This document shows positions 1-9,700 of a stretch of 32,121 bases of DNA, piece by piece. Made by a program: the position numbers and the translations under genes. The notes beneath the pieces were generated by a model. The model was given only the letters and a program-made list of their open reading frames with translations, was not told where the DNA came from and ran no database searches. This DNA comes from an uncultured Lachnospira sp. (GTDB taxonomy: Bacteria > Bacillota > Clostridia > Lachnospirales > Lachnospiraceae), in assembly GCA_946186125.1 (NCBI GenBank), contig CAMHLZ010000041.1, positions 1 to 32,121 on the forward strand, written 5' to 3'. Position 1 is the stretch's first letter, and each line of letters begins with the position of its first letter.

Positions 1-231
1 ACTGTGACCAAGCAGCATAAATGGTTCATCAAGATTATCCAGTGCTGTAACTATCCCGTTTATACACTCATCACACAGTTTTTCCATTGAATCAATAAGC
101 GGCTCACTTATTCTGTATCCGTGTCCCGGATACTCTATTGGAATAATTTCCATTTTTCCATCCAATGTATTTTTAATATCATGATACATACTAACTTGTG
201 CACCGGCACTTGGCAAACAAAATAACTTCAT
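1..231 (-). CDS. Type II thioesterase, N-terminal part (cut by window edge)
   Basis: The first 77 residues are visible, starting MKLFCLPSAGAQ and reaching a GHS motif at the very edge, which is the nucleophile elbow (GHSxG) of alpha/beta-hydrolase thioesterases. The start MKLFCLPxAG and the later IPIEYPGHGYR stretch fit the external (type II) thioesterases of PKS/NRPS clusters, which remove stalled or wrong acyl groups from carrier domains and can sometimes release product. The ATG lies directly after the TAA of the adenylation gene with no gap, so the two are translationally linked. It is the seventh gene of the operon. The catalytic Asp and His lie outside the window and cannot be checked. 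Confidence 0.85.
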   Translation of the reverse strand, partial: MKLFCLPSAGAQVSMYHDIKNTLDGKMEIIPIEYPGHGYRISEPLIDSMEKLCDECINGIVTALDNLDEPFMLLGHS

Positions 232-1776
232 TTAAATCTTCTCCCTTATCATACTCTGAAATTTTTTCCGGTCTACCTTGTTATTTGCAGAAAGAGGCAT
301 ACTTTCAAGATAATAAAATATTGACGGAATAGCATACTCAGGAACATACTTCTTTAAATTCTCTTTTATGGCTGTTTTTTCCAACTCCATGCCATTGTTT
401 AATAATATTCCCGCAACTAATTTATCACCTTCATTTTCTTTAATAACACAAGTTACACTCTGACTTATCTCTTCCATCTGATTCAAATGACTTTCTATCT
501 CTTCCAGCTCTACACGAAAACCATTTATTTTAACCTGATTATCCATTCTTCCAAGTATTCTGATAAGGCCGTCTTTTGTTAAAATTCCGCGATCACCTGT
601 AAAATAGATCCTTCCCAGATTTTCATCATTGACGAACTGCTTATTTGTCCTGTCTTCATCTTTAATATAATCGAGTGCCAACCCGACACCTCCGGAAACT
701 ATTTCGCCCTCTTCACCTTCAAGAAGTTTTGAATCCCGCATTATATACATCGTCTTATTTGCAATTGATTTACCATATGGAACATATGACAAAATTGACT
801 TGCCTTCCTCATACAGATAATAATTTGACCATATCGTAATTTCTGTCGGTCCACCCGAAATATACAAATTTACCATTGGAATATTTCTAAGTATTTTTTC
901 AACCAGACTGTGTGGAACAACATCTCCACTCAAAATAATACTTCTTAATGTTTGTAGAGTATCAAAGTCTTTTGTAGTGTTTTCTATATATTCCAACAAC
1001 ATTTTTATAACAGATGGAACTGCATTTACAAAAGTAACTTTATTTGTTTGTATTTTTTCTTCCAGTAAGGCAAGATTTCTATTATCCTTCACTATTACCA
1101 AAGCTGCTCCTGCAGCAGTTGTTCCAAATAAATCAAATACAGACAAATCAAATGTTAATTCTGATACACCAAGAATCCGGTCATATTCATTCAGTCCAAA
1201 TAAACGGTTCATTGTCAATACTGTATCTGTAACCGAATTATGAGGAATACGTACTCCTTTAGGCTTTCCCGTGCTTCCTGAAGTAAATATCACATATGCA
1301 CAGCTGTCTGCTTCTACACGTTTTTGATTATAAGTTTTTCCGGTATTAACAACTTCTGTATCCGAACTTATTACTTTCTTTTCTCCGGTCATTTCCATAA
1401 TACTTTTGATTCTTTCCTCACCGGCATCCTCCTGAATAGGCACATATGCTCTTCCTGTCTTTAAAATTCCCCAAATAATTCCAACCGTTTTCCAATTTCT
1501 TTTAACTTTCACAATAACATAATCATTAAATTCATCCGCACGTTCATCCAGATAATTCGCCACACAATCAGAAAATTCGTTTAACTGCCGGTAAGTTATT
1601 CTGTCATTTCCGTCAATAATTGCTATTCTGTCACTATATATTTGTACAGTACGGTAAAAAACACCCAGTAAATTATCATATATGTTTTTCACATTATTAT
1701 CATTGAATCTTGCATAGATTTCATTAATACTTAGTTTTTCAATATGTGGCTTAAATTTATTATTTATATATTCCAT
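232..1776 (-). CDS. Free-standing NRPS adenylation domain (Cys-like code)
   Basis: This 514-residue protein has the full adenylation core: A3 FTSGSTGKPKG, A4 FDLSVFDLFG, A5 SGGPTE, A7 YFTGD, A8 GRMDNQVKINGFRVEL and A10 PLSANNKVDRKKF with its Lys. It would use ATP to activate an amino acid and load it on a carrier domain. No carrier domain follows, so it must act in trans; the upstream NRPS gene has carriers but no adenylation domain. Aligned by eye to GrsA, the specificity residues read about D-L-F-N-I-S-S-I-W-K, closest to the published cysteine code DLYNLSLIWK. The substrate call is an inference and could be a related small residue. An RBS (AGAGGTG) sits 5 bases before the ATG; the gene starts 10 bases after the FMN-binding gene. 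Confidence 0.9.
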   Translation of the reverse strand: MEYINNKFKPHIEKLSINEIYARFNDNNVKNIYDNLLGVFYRTVQIYSDRIAIIDGNDRITYRQLNEFSDCVANYLDERADEFNDYVIVKVKRNWKTVGIIWGILKTGRAYVPIQEDAGEERIKSIMEMTGEKKVISSDTEVVNTGKTYNQKRVEADSCAYVIFTSGSTGKPKGVRIPHNSVTDTVLTMNRLFGLNEYDRILGVSELTFDLSVFDLFGTTAAGAALVIVKDNRNLALLEEKIQTNKVTFVNAVPSVIKMLLEYIENTTKDFDTLQTLRSIILSGDVVPHSLVEKILRNIPMVNLYISGGPTEITIWSNYYLYEEGKSILSYVPYGKSIANKTMYIMRDSKLLEGEEGEIVSGGVGLALDYIKDEDRTNKQFVNDENLGRIYFTGDRGILTKDGLIRILGRMDNQVKINGFRVELEEIESHLNQMEEISQSVTCVIKENEGDKLVAGILLNNGMELEKTAIKENLKKYVPEYAIPSIFYYLESMPLSANNKVDRKKFQSMIREKI

Positions 1777-1786
1777 CTTTCACCTC

Positions 1787-2122
1787 TCAACTCCTGCATG
1801 CACTTTCCAATGAATTTTCAATAGCCTTTAACATCACCTTGCAGCTGTTAGAAGCTCCACTTACCAAATCCACATTAAAAGATTTTTTTTCATTTATCCA
1901 ATCAATCATTTTTTCTGCAGCTTCACCATTTTCATGAACATGCTGTAATAATTCAACTTTCTCAATTTTATGATCTTTGATTACAGTACGTACTTTTGCT
2001 TTCACCAGATAAGCATCGCAAAAACCGTCATATGTACCTGATTCGATTTCATCTAAATCAGGAATTGAAATCGTCATATCCTTTACCATTTTTTTATATT
2101 TTATCAATTCATATAAATACAT
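1787..2122 (-). CDS. FMN-binding domain protein, likely covalently flavinylated
   Basis: This 111-residue protein is essentially a lone FMN-binding domain (as in NqrC/RnfG). The key motif VDLVSGASNS lies at residues 84-93; in the family the last Thr/Ser of SGA(T/S)xx(T/S) carries FMN through a phosphoester bond, here Ser93. The upstream GTYDGFCDAYL and VRTVIKDHKIEKVEL parts match the usual beta strands of the fold. There is no signal peptide, lipobox or membrane segment, so it should be cytosolic, unlike most members. The first gene of the operon encodes an ApbE-like enzyme that would attach the FMN. A soluble one-electron or hydride carrier for a tailoring step in this biosynthesis is the simplest guess. 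RBS AAGGAA lies 8 bases before the ATG, 13 bases after the MFS stop. Confidence 0.8.
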   Translation of the reverse strand: MYLYELIKYKKMVKDMTISIPDLDEIESGTYDGFCDAYLVKAKVRTVIKDHKIEKVELLQHVHENGEAAEKMIDWINEKKSFNVDLVSGASNSCKVMLKAIENSLESACRS

Positions 2123-2135
2123 TTCTCATTTCCTT

Positions 2136-3236
2136 TCAATTTGTTAATACAGACTTATATAAATGAACTGCCCCAAACAACATAATCAGGATTCCACTTA
2201 CAACAAACAATCCAATCTGTGTAATACTCATCACAAAACCTGTTATAAACGGGCCAAGTGCAGAGCCTACAGAATAAAATATCGAATATACACCGGTTGC
2301 CCACACAATTTCGTTTCCCGTTACCTCTTTCATGTTTAATGCAGCGAGCGTACTCGGATATATAACACACACACATGCTCCTGAAAAAATAGAGAAAATC
2401 AATTTAAAATCAGTTGCAAGTATCAATCCCAGTCCCAGTAACGCACCTATAGAAAATACAAAACATGCTTTATGTATTCCCATTTTTTGAGGCAATATCG
2501 AAAGTGGTAACATTCCTATGATGCCTCCTAAAACAAAAGCTCCTAATACAATACCTGAAAATTTTAAAGAATAATAATTCTTAAGATAAATGGTATAAAA
2601 TGATGAAAACGCATTTTCAATAAATCCATATGTAAATCCGCCTAAAATAAATGGAAAAAATAACATAAAATTATAATTTCCTTTTTCATTTTCTGTAAAG
2701 CTCAATTTTATTTTTATTTTATAGATTATTGCCATATCTATTAAAATCAGCAGACAGGCCATTCCAAAAGCAAGCTTTGCCGATATGGCAAATAAAGTGG
2801 TTCCACATGCCGTACTGCAGGCAAATCCTATTGCAAAGAAAAAAGCATAAATTCCTGTTATCATGGTTTTGTCCTCTGCATCAGACTGCGAAAGCCCGTT
2901 TTGTATCGTGATAAAATTAAAACTTATTCCCAATCCTACTACAAACATACATAAAAAATACAAAGGCAGTGAATCAGATTGTATATATGTCATAATTGCA
3001 ACAATTGCGACACCTAAAGCAGCAATAACAAGTTTATATGCATCAAACTTTTTGCATATTCTAAGGAACAAATATGATCCGATTACCATTGCTACAAAAT
3101 AAGTCGAGCTAATCATTCCGATAACGTTTTCAGAAATATTTTTTTCAGATAAAAACAACGTTGATAAGGGAATAAAAAAACCGGTAGCACCTCCAACTAA
3201 AAATCCCAGCAAATAGAATATATTAAATTTTTTCAT
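2136..3236 (-). CDS. MFS transporter, probable product exporter
   Basis: The protein has 366 residues and about 11-12 hydrophobic segments, with the gene-duplicated layout of the major facilitator superfamily and short charged loops such as RICKKFDAYK after segment 2. It starts MKKFNIFYLLGFLVGG. Within a biosynthetic operon the likely job is to export the product or give self-resistance, though the substrate cannot be read from the sequence. The start overlaps the NRPS stop in an ATGA, with a strong AGGAG 5 bases upstream, so translation is coupled. It is slightly short for the family (usually about 390-420) but looks complete. Confidence 0.85.
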   Translation of the reverse strand: MKKFNIFYLLGFLVGGATGFFIPLSTLFLSEKNISENVIGMISSTYFVAMVIGSYLFLRICKKFDAYKLVIAALGVAIVAIMTYIQSDSLPLYFLCMFVVGLGISFNFITIQNGLSQSDAEDKTMITGIYAFFFAIGFACSTACGTTLFAISAKLAFGMACLLILIDMAIIYKIKIKLSFTENEKGNYNFMLFFPFILGGFTYGFIENAFSSFYTIYLKNYYSLKFSGIVLGAFVLGGIIGMLPLSILPQKMGIHKACFVFSIGALLGLGLILATDFKLIFSIFSGACVCVIYPSTLAALNMKEVTGNEIVWATGVYSIFYSVGSALGPFITGFVMSITQIGLFVVSGILIMLFGAVHLYKSVLTN

Positions 3237-6200
3237 CCAATCTCCTTTCTTTCTTCAAATATTTTTCTTGCGTATTCTAGATACAAATCAAACAACTCAT
3301 CGATAAACTCCTCACTGCAACGTTTAGCCGAATATTCAATTTCAATATTAAGGCAGCCATTTTCTATATAGAAAAACACCTCTATTTCACTGATTCTTTG
3401 TTGATTTTTCAAATGGAAGCGCTGTCCATCATTCTCTGATAACATTTCAATAAACGGCATTTCTTTTTCTTCCCTGTTTCCTAAAAAATTCAACCGTATA
3501 TCTGTTACATTATTATCCGGATAATACTTTTTAATAAATTCTTCTCCGCATAAATCATATGAAATACCATTTAACGGTACTTTTCTCATCTTGTAATCTA
3601 ACTTTTGGGTAAGATTATCTGTATACTCATTTTTCATAGATAAACCTATCGGATAATTTACTGCAAAATTACCGACTGTATTCATATAAATCTCCTTGCC
3701 TACAATTCTTCCATGCATTCTATGACTTAGCAAAACATTATTTTGTCTTGTCAAATCAGAAATTGTCTGATACATTGGCAATGCAATAATACTGTAAAAT
3801 GATACTTTCAACTTTGCAGCTGCCCTCTGCCATGATTTTGTATCCCACTCCGAACAAATATATTTCTTTACATGTGCATCTTCCTCAAGATTTGATTTTT
3901 TTCTGTTAATAAAAGATAGTTTTGTTATATTTCCAGATATCTCATCTTTCCAATACTTTACATACTCTTTTTTATTCATTTCAAATTCTTTATTAACAGC
4001 TTCTATAAATGAGCCGAATGATTTTTCCTCTTTTATAATAGAATAATCATCTTCATATGATGTTTCCTCAGCTAAAAGAGCCCAATAATTATTCCATAAT
4101 CGTCTGAATAATATATCATTGCTTATCATGTCTAATATCATATGATGACCTATTACCAGGAATTCAAAATCATCCTCTGCATAAACAAGTACTCTCACTT
4201 TCAAAAGTGGTAATTTTTCAATATCAAATTGTTTTGTTTCTTTTTCTAAAAGTGATTTAACAAAATTATCTATTACAGATTTATCTTTTGCTCCAACAGT
4301 ATAATACTCAATATCATATATAACTTCATCCGTTATCTCATATTTTATACCTTCATTACTCTTCTTAAACTTCATTCTCAACGCTTCAGTATCTGATATT
4401 ATCTGTTTTAAGGCCTTTTCAAATATTCTGCTGTCAAGTTTTGCTTTAAATCTGAATCTTGAATATCCGCTCCATTGGTATGGTTCTTTAAAGTAGCTTG
4501 TTAGCCATCTCTGAGCAGGAGCCAGACTATGTTTTTCATCTTTTGACTCTATATAACGTGCCATTTCCTCAACGGTTTTTGCCTGAAATAAATTAATTTT
4601 TGAAGTAACATTATATTTTGCAATGACTTCTGTCAGTATTTTCATCTTTTCGATAGAACTTATTCCATACTTCTCTTCAAGTCCTGCATCTGAATCTACA
4701 GTAATTCCAAGAATCCGCTCTATATCGTCCTTAAGCTCGCTAACCGCTGTCATATTCACGGTAACCTCATTTGGGATGGTAATATTATTCTTACTGCTTT
4801 CATCGTTTTCTTTTGTTATGAATATTGAACGCATACGTGAGAAAAAATATCTCATATGATCAAACAGATTACGGATAAATTCATCCGAAAAACCATCTTT
4901 ATCATAATTTAATGAAAACATCAATTTTCCATCATCTATTTCAACCAATGCATCTATTGAATTTTTATTCATTCCCGTGTATGCTTTATAATCAATAACT
5001 TCAAACATTTCATAAGATTTCTTAATATGAGTATCCCCAACAAATGATAAATACAAATTAGAAGCAAGACTATTTACACCCATTTGTGCAACAACACTAT
5101 TTAATTTTCTATTTTCTATAATCTTCTGTGTCTTCATCTGATTGACAAAATTATAGCTTTCATTCATATCTTCCCCATTTACAAATCTTTCATCTATAAT
5201 ATCTTTTACTTTCTTTGCAAATAGGAAAGGATCATTTTTACTCTCATCATTTACCTCAAATGTTATTGTCATATTCTGGGCAAAACATCCAATTATATCT
5301 TTAAATTCAAATTCTTTTCCCGTACGTCCACCGGTAGGAAGATTTATTGTAATACGATTAACATCTTTATACACTTCATGTAACGCCAGTAAATACGAAC
5401 TGACAATAATAGAATACATATTTATGTTTTCCTCATTTGCCACACGATACATCATATTCATATCACCTTTTGAAATATGAAAAATCTGACTCCCAATTCT
5501 TCCAAAAGCCTCTGTATTTGTATTCTTCTTTTCTGTCGGAAATATAAAACGCTCTGTCTTATCTTTTACAAATGATTGTTTTTCAGGCTTCCACCTCAAA
5601 GATTTTGCTATTACATCTTCATACTCATTTATGGTAATACCATAATTAAATTTTTCCTTCTTAAGGCTCTTATCATATAATGACACAAAATCCCTTAATA
5701 TCTGCTGATTCCCCAATCCATCAGAAACCAGATGGCAAGAAGCCAATACTACTTCTGTTTCATTTTCTGACAGACGGAATGCATATAGTCTGCATAATGG
5801 AAATGTATATATATCAAATGCACTGTTTAGTATTCTTTCGCAAAATTCATGAATTATTTTTTCCTGATTAATGCTTGAGAGCTCCTGAATATCATACACT
5901 TCAACCGGCAAATCAAGATTTTCATTTTCTACTCTGAGTACAACATCTTCTAACGTTTTTGCCTCTTTATCATCTGAAAAATTTTCACATGAAAAATATG
6001 TCCTTAAAGAAGGTTGTCCTTTTATAAGAGCATTCCAGGCAGTTACTGCAGAATCATAATCAAAAATACCTTTAAGACGTATTCTCGAAGACAAACTTAA
6101 CGTCCCTGTAGACCAATACGATAAGAAGAATAAATATTGTGAATAATTCATAGGAAGTGTATTCTTATCTTCATGTTCTACTACAGAATTATTTAACTGT

Positions 6201-6706
6201 TCATTTTCAGATGTGTTTTTTTTACCATGTAAACTCTTATAAACATCTTCATACTCTTTTACAGTATTCATTCTCATTATTTGTTCTATATCATAATCCT
6301 TATTATCAAGTTCATCGATATTAACAAACTCTAACATTCTGTTTATTAATTGCATTTTTTTGATTGAATCAATTCCTAACTCATCAAGCTCAGCATATTC
6401 ATCAATTTCTTCCTGATAACCTGTTATTTCTGCCAATAACATTTTTAATTCATTACCGGATGATTCATTTTCTCCCAAAACATCTTCTAATTCCCCCACT
6501 GTCCGCATCGCAACCAGTTTTTCAACACCATATTCACTTATTAACTGCTCTTTCTTTTCTTTGGAAATCATGTCTAACAAATTCTGCATAAGCATGATTT
6601 TTTTAATCGAATCAATTCCTAACTCACTCTCAAGTTCCGTCTCACTTACAATCAACTCTACCGGATGTTCTGTGATTTGATGTATTGCTTCTCGTACTAA
6701 ACTCAT
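3233..6706 (-). CDS. NRPS: carrier-carrier-C-carrier-C/E-like, no adenylation domain
   Basis: The chosen start is the ATG at 6706 (1157 residues). It overlaps the PKS stop as ATGA and has AGAGG 9-10 bases upstream; an upstream in-frame start would overlap the PKS gene by 70 bases. Two carrier domains come first, each with LGIDSIKK (pantetheine Ser33 and Ser114). A condensation domain follows at about 185-620 with SCHLVSDG, so the first His of HHxxxDG is Cys but the catalytic second His (325) remains. A third carrier has GISSIEKM (Ser684). The last domain (about 727-1150) has LAPAQRW, HHMILDM (854-860), TVGNFAVNYPI and VPLNGISYDL, most like epimerization-type domains. The tandem carriers probably receive the chain from the last KS of the PKS, and the third is loaded by the separate adenylation enzyme. 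Confidence 0.88.
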   Translation of the reverse strand: MSLVREAIHQITEHPVELIVSETELESELGIDSIKKIMLMQNLLDMISKEKKEQLISEYGVEKLVAMRTVGELEDVLGENESSGNELKMLLAEITGYQEEIDEYAELDELGIDSIKKMQLINRMLEFVNIDELDNKDYDIEQIMRMNTVKEYEDVYKSLHGKKNTSENEQLNNSVVEHEDKNTLPMNYSQYLFFLSYWSTGTLSLSSRIRLKGIFDYDSAVTAWNALIKGQPSLRTYFSCENFSDDKEAKTLEDVVLRVENENLDLPVEVYDIQELSSINQEKIIHEFCERILNSAFDIYTFPLCRLYAFRLSENETEVVLASCHLVSDGLGNQQILRDFVSLYDKSLKKEKFNYGITINEYEDVIAKSLRWKPEKQSFVKDKTERFIFPTEKKNTNTEAFGRIGSQIFHISKGDMNMMYRVANEENINMYSIIVSSYLLALHEVYKDVNRITINLPTGGRTGKEFEFKDIIGCFAQNMTITFEVNDESKNDPFLFAKKVKDIIDERFVNGEDMNESYNFVNQMKTQKIIENRKLNSVVAQMGVNSLASNLYLSFVGDTHIKKSYEMFEVIDYKAYTGMNKNSIDALVEIDDGKLMFSLNYDKDGFSDEFIRNLFDHMRYFFSRMRSIFITKENDESSKNNITIPNEVTVNMTAVSELKDDIERILGITVDSDAGLEEKYGISSIEKMKILTEVIAKYNVTSKINLFQAKTVEEMARYIESKDEKHSLAPAQRWLTSYFKEPYQWSGYSRFRFKAKLDSRIFEKALKQIISDTEALRMKFKKSNEGIKYEITDEVIYDIEYYTVGAKDKSVIDNFVKSLLEKETKQFDIEKLPLLKVRVLVYAEDDFEFLVIGHHMILDMISNDILFRRLWNNYWALLAEETSYEDDYSIIKEEKSFGSFIEAVNKEFEMNKKEYVKYWKDEISGNITKLSFINRKKSNLEEDAHVKKYICSEWDTKSWQRAAAKLKVSFYSIIALPMYQTISDLTRQNNVLLSHRMHGRIVGKEIYMNTVGNFAVNYPIGLSMKNEYTDNLTQKLDYKMRKVPLNGISYDLCGEEFIKKYYPDNNVTDIRLNFLGNREEKEMPFIEMLSENDGQRFHLKNQQRISEIEVFFYIENGCLNIEIEYSAKRCSEEFIDELFDLYLEYARKIFEERKEIG

Positions 6707-9700
6707 GATCTTTTTCCTCTCTTTACATGTCCTAATAATTGTTCTGCTTCTTTCATAGATATAATTTGACAAAAATCTATTTTTTTAATTTCAATCTTTT
6801 TCTTTTCGAAATAATTTTTTTGATTTACCTTATATTCATTTTGGGAATAGAATGATAATTTCTTCGAAGTATGAAATCCCGCATATCTGTTTTGAAAATC
6901 AAGCGTATTCCCTTTTACATACGAATCAGCTAATTGTTTCAAATATTCACTATCATTTTTTTCTACACAGACTTTTATGCTGGAACCTTTTTTTCTAACA
7001 CATCCACGATATATTTCCTTATCACTCTTACCTTCTGCAATCAAATCAAGTTTTGAACATAAATCATCTATACTGTTAGCAACAAATGCTGCTTTATAAG
7101 CAAATTGTCTGGTATTTTGATTTAATTTTCTGATAATTCCGCCAATATCCGTTCTTTCATCCTGAACCTGTTCCCTGATAAATCTGGCAAAATCACGAAC
7201 CATCGTCTCACTATATGCTGAAAAACAAATTAATTGTGGAAAATCTAATTCTGTTTTTAATTTATTTCTGTAGTTTTCAATAACTACATGAGCATTTGTC
7301 CCGCCAAAACCGAACGCGTTAATACCGACACAATAATTTTCATCACTTATCTTTATTCTCTTATCAGCTATCTTAAATTTATCTGTCAATTCAACATATT
7401 TACTAACGTTATCCATACCAGCAACCGGTGGAATCTCGTCATGCTCAAAAATCGCAAGACCTTTGACTAAACTGAAAATCCCTGATGCGGCTAAAGGATG
7501 TCCAAAATTTCCTTTTGAAGAGCCGATATATACTAACTGTGATGCATAATCCTGATATGCCTTTTGTATAGCGGTTATTTCTACAGGATCTCCTAACGGT
7601 GTGGCCGTTCCATGTGCATCTATATACCTGATCTTCTGTGCAACCTCCGGATTCTTACTTATCAAATCATCCATTACCTCTTTTTCCCCCATTACCGTAG
7701 GAACGGTAATTCCCTGGGTTTTGCCATTATTATTAGTTGTCACGTCATCAATGATTCCATAAATATAATCTCCACAAGCTTTTGCTTCTTTATATCGTTT
7801 TAAAGCAATACATACTACCGCTTCTCCCAACATCATTCCATCTGCTTTTTCATCAAACGGTCTGCACTTATTAGTAGGCGAAAGTGCACCTAACTCATTC
7901 ATGCTGACATACGGTGCATCAGAAAGATTCAAATTAACACCACCGACAACTGCAGCATGAACATTTCCGTTTTTAATATCTCCACACGCAATTGACAATG
8001 CCACCAGCGACGAAGAACACGCTGTATTTACAACCATACTAGGTCCCCTGAGCCCAAAAGTATAACTTACTCTGGCAGCAAGTTCATTCATACTGTTTCC
8101 TGAAACAGCATCCGGTTTCATGGTAACAGCTGCTAATACATCTTTTATCTTTTCTACATCTTCAGCACGATTCATACATTGCTCAAGAATTTTTAAATAT
8201 CGTCCATTATTAAATTGCTCACTGTACGTATTTTGTTCAGAACCAACATATACACCTATTTTTTTATTTACATCTGAAATCAAAGAAGCATCCTGTAAAG
8301 CCTCATATGCTACCTTTAAAAGCATTCTCTGTTGTGGATCTATGCATTTTGCTTCTGCCGGCGATATTCCAAAAAACATAGGATCAAACTCGTATACTTC
8401 TTTTATTTCCCCGCCAATATACTCTTTATCCGTGGATGCTGTTACAAAATGACTCGGTGATATTTCTTTTAATACAACTTTTTTATTCTTTACAACATCC
8501 CATAAATCTTCAAGATTTTCCACTTCCGGTGCACGTAAAGCTAATCCTACTATTGCAACTTTATCATCCATACTATCCTTTTCGCGAACATCTGTTTCTT
8601 CAATTTTAGTTGCACTCATACCTGAATTTTCATAAACATAATCATATAGCTGTTCAGGTGTCTGATATTCAAAAATAACTGTCGGATAAATATTAATACT
8701 TAATTCTTCTTTTATTCGCTCAATCATTTTAATTCCCGTTAAAGAATCAAGACCTAATTCCATAAAATTCGTCTGTTCATTATTATCATCAATCTTCTCA
8801 TCGATAAATGAATCCAGGATTTTATAGAACTCTGCTTTGCTGACATCCTTTTTACTATCAAAGTTTCCACTTACCTTTTGAACAGATTTTGTCTCCGTCT
8901 TTACTTCCGGAACAGTTACCTGACATTTTTCTTCCGAACCATAATAGTTTTCAAATATATGTATTGTTTCATTATCTGTATATTCGCTGATACAACTGAA
9001 AAATGTATTAATTACCTGATCCATATTTAATAATGTCAAATTGTTTTTATGCATTATCTTTTCCTTGACTTCATTATCAAGATTTTGATCAATTCCATTT
9101 TCAGCATTCATTAACGCATAATTTAATGCCAGCACATTCTTTTTTGAACTGTATGCAAATCCATTTAAAAATCCGTTTGCCGACGCATAATCAGCCAGAC
9201 CTTTTGCCCACTTAGTGTCTGTTGCTGAGATTGAAGAAAGCAACACCATAAGCTGAAGCTCATCATCATTCCACACAGAATCCAAATTAATAGTACCCTG
9301 TACTTTTGGTGCAATAACCGTCTTTATCTCTTCAAAATCATCCTCAAGTGTACATATATCATTTTGATTTATTAAACCAGCAAAATGGAAAATAATATCA
9401 ATCTTTCCAACTGTCTGCTCTATATTTTTTCTTACTTCACAAACCTGATTATAATCAGTAATGTCACATGGAAAATAATACATTCTTGGTTCATTAAAAC
9501 TTACATTTTCCCTTCTTCCCAATACAACAACATTACATGAAGTTTCCTTCATCAGATATTCACACACTTTTTTTCCAAGATTACCATTTCCACCTGTAAT
9601 TAAAATATTCTGTTTATCTAATTTAAAACTTTCCCCTGTTTTCAAATTATTGACCGGTTTAATAACTCTTTTATACCAACACGAACCATCATATTTTAAC

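Noticed and set aside
977-1243. Plus-strand reading frames opposite the adenylation gene, and similar ones opposite the PKS, NRPS and MFS genes
   Set aside because: No RBS, low-complexity composition, and each is antisense to a gene with clear conserved motifs.
6707-6772. Upstream NRPS start giving 22 extra residues
   Set aside because: It overlaps the PKS by 70 bases without an RBS, whereas the ATG at 6706 has a strong RBS and the ATGA overlap typical of this operon.
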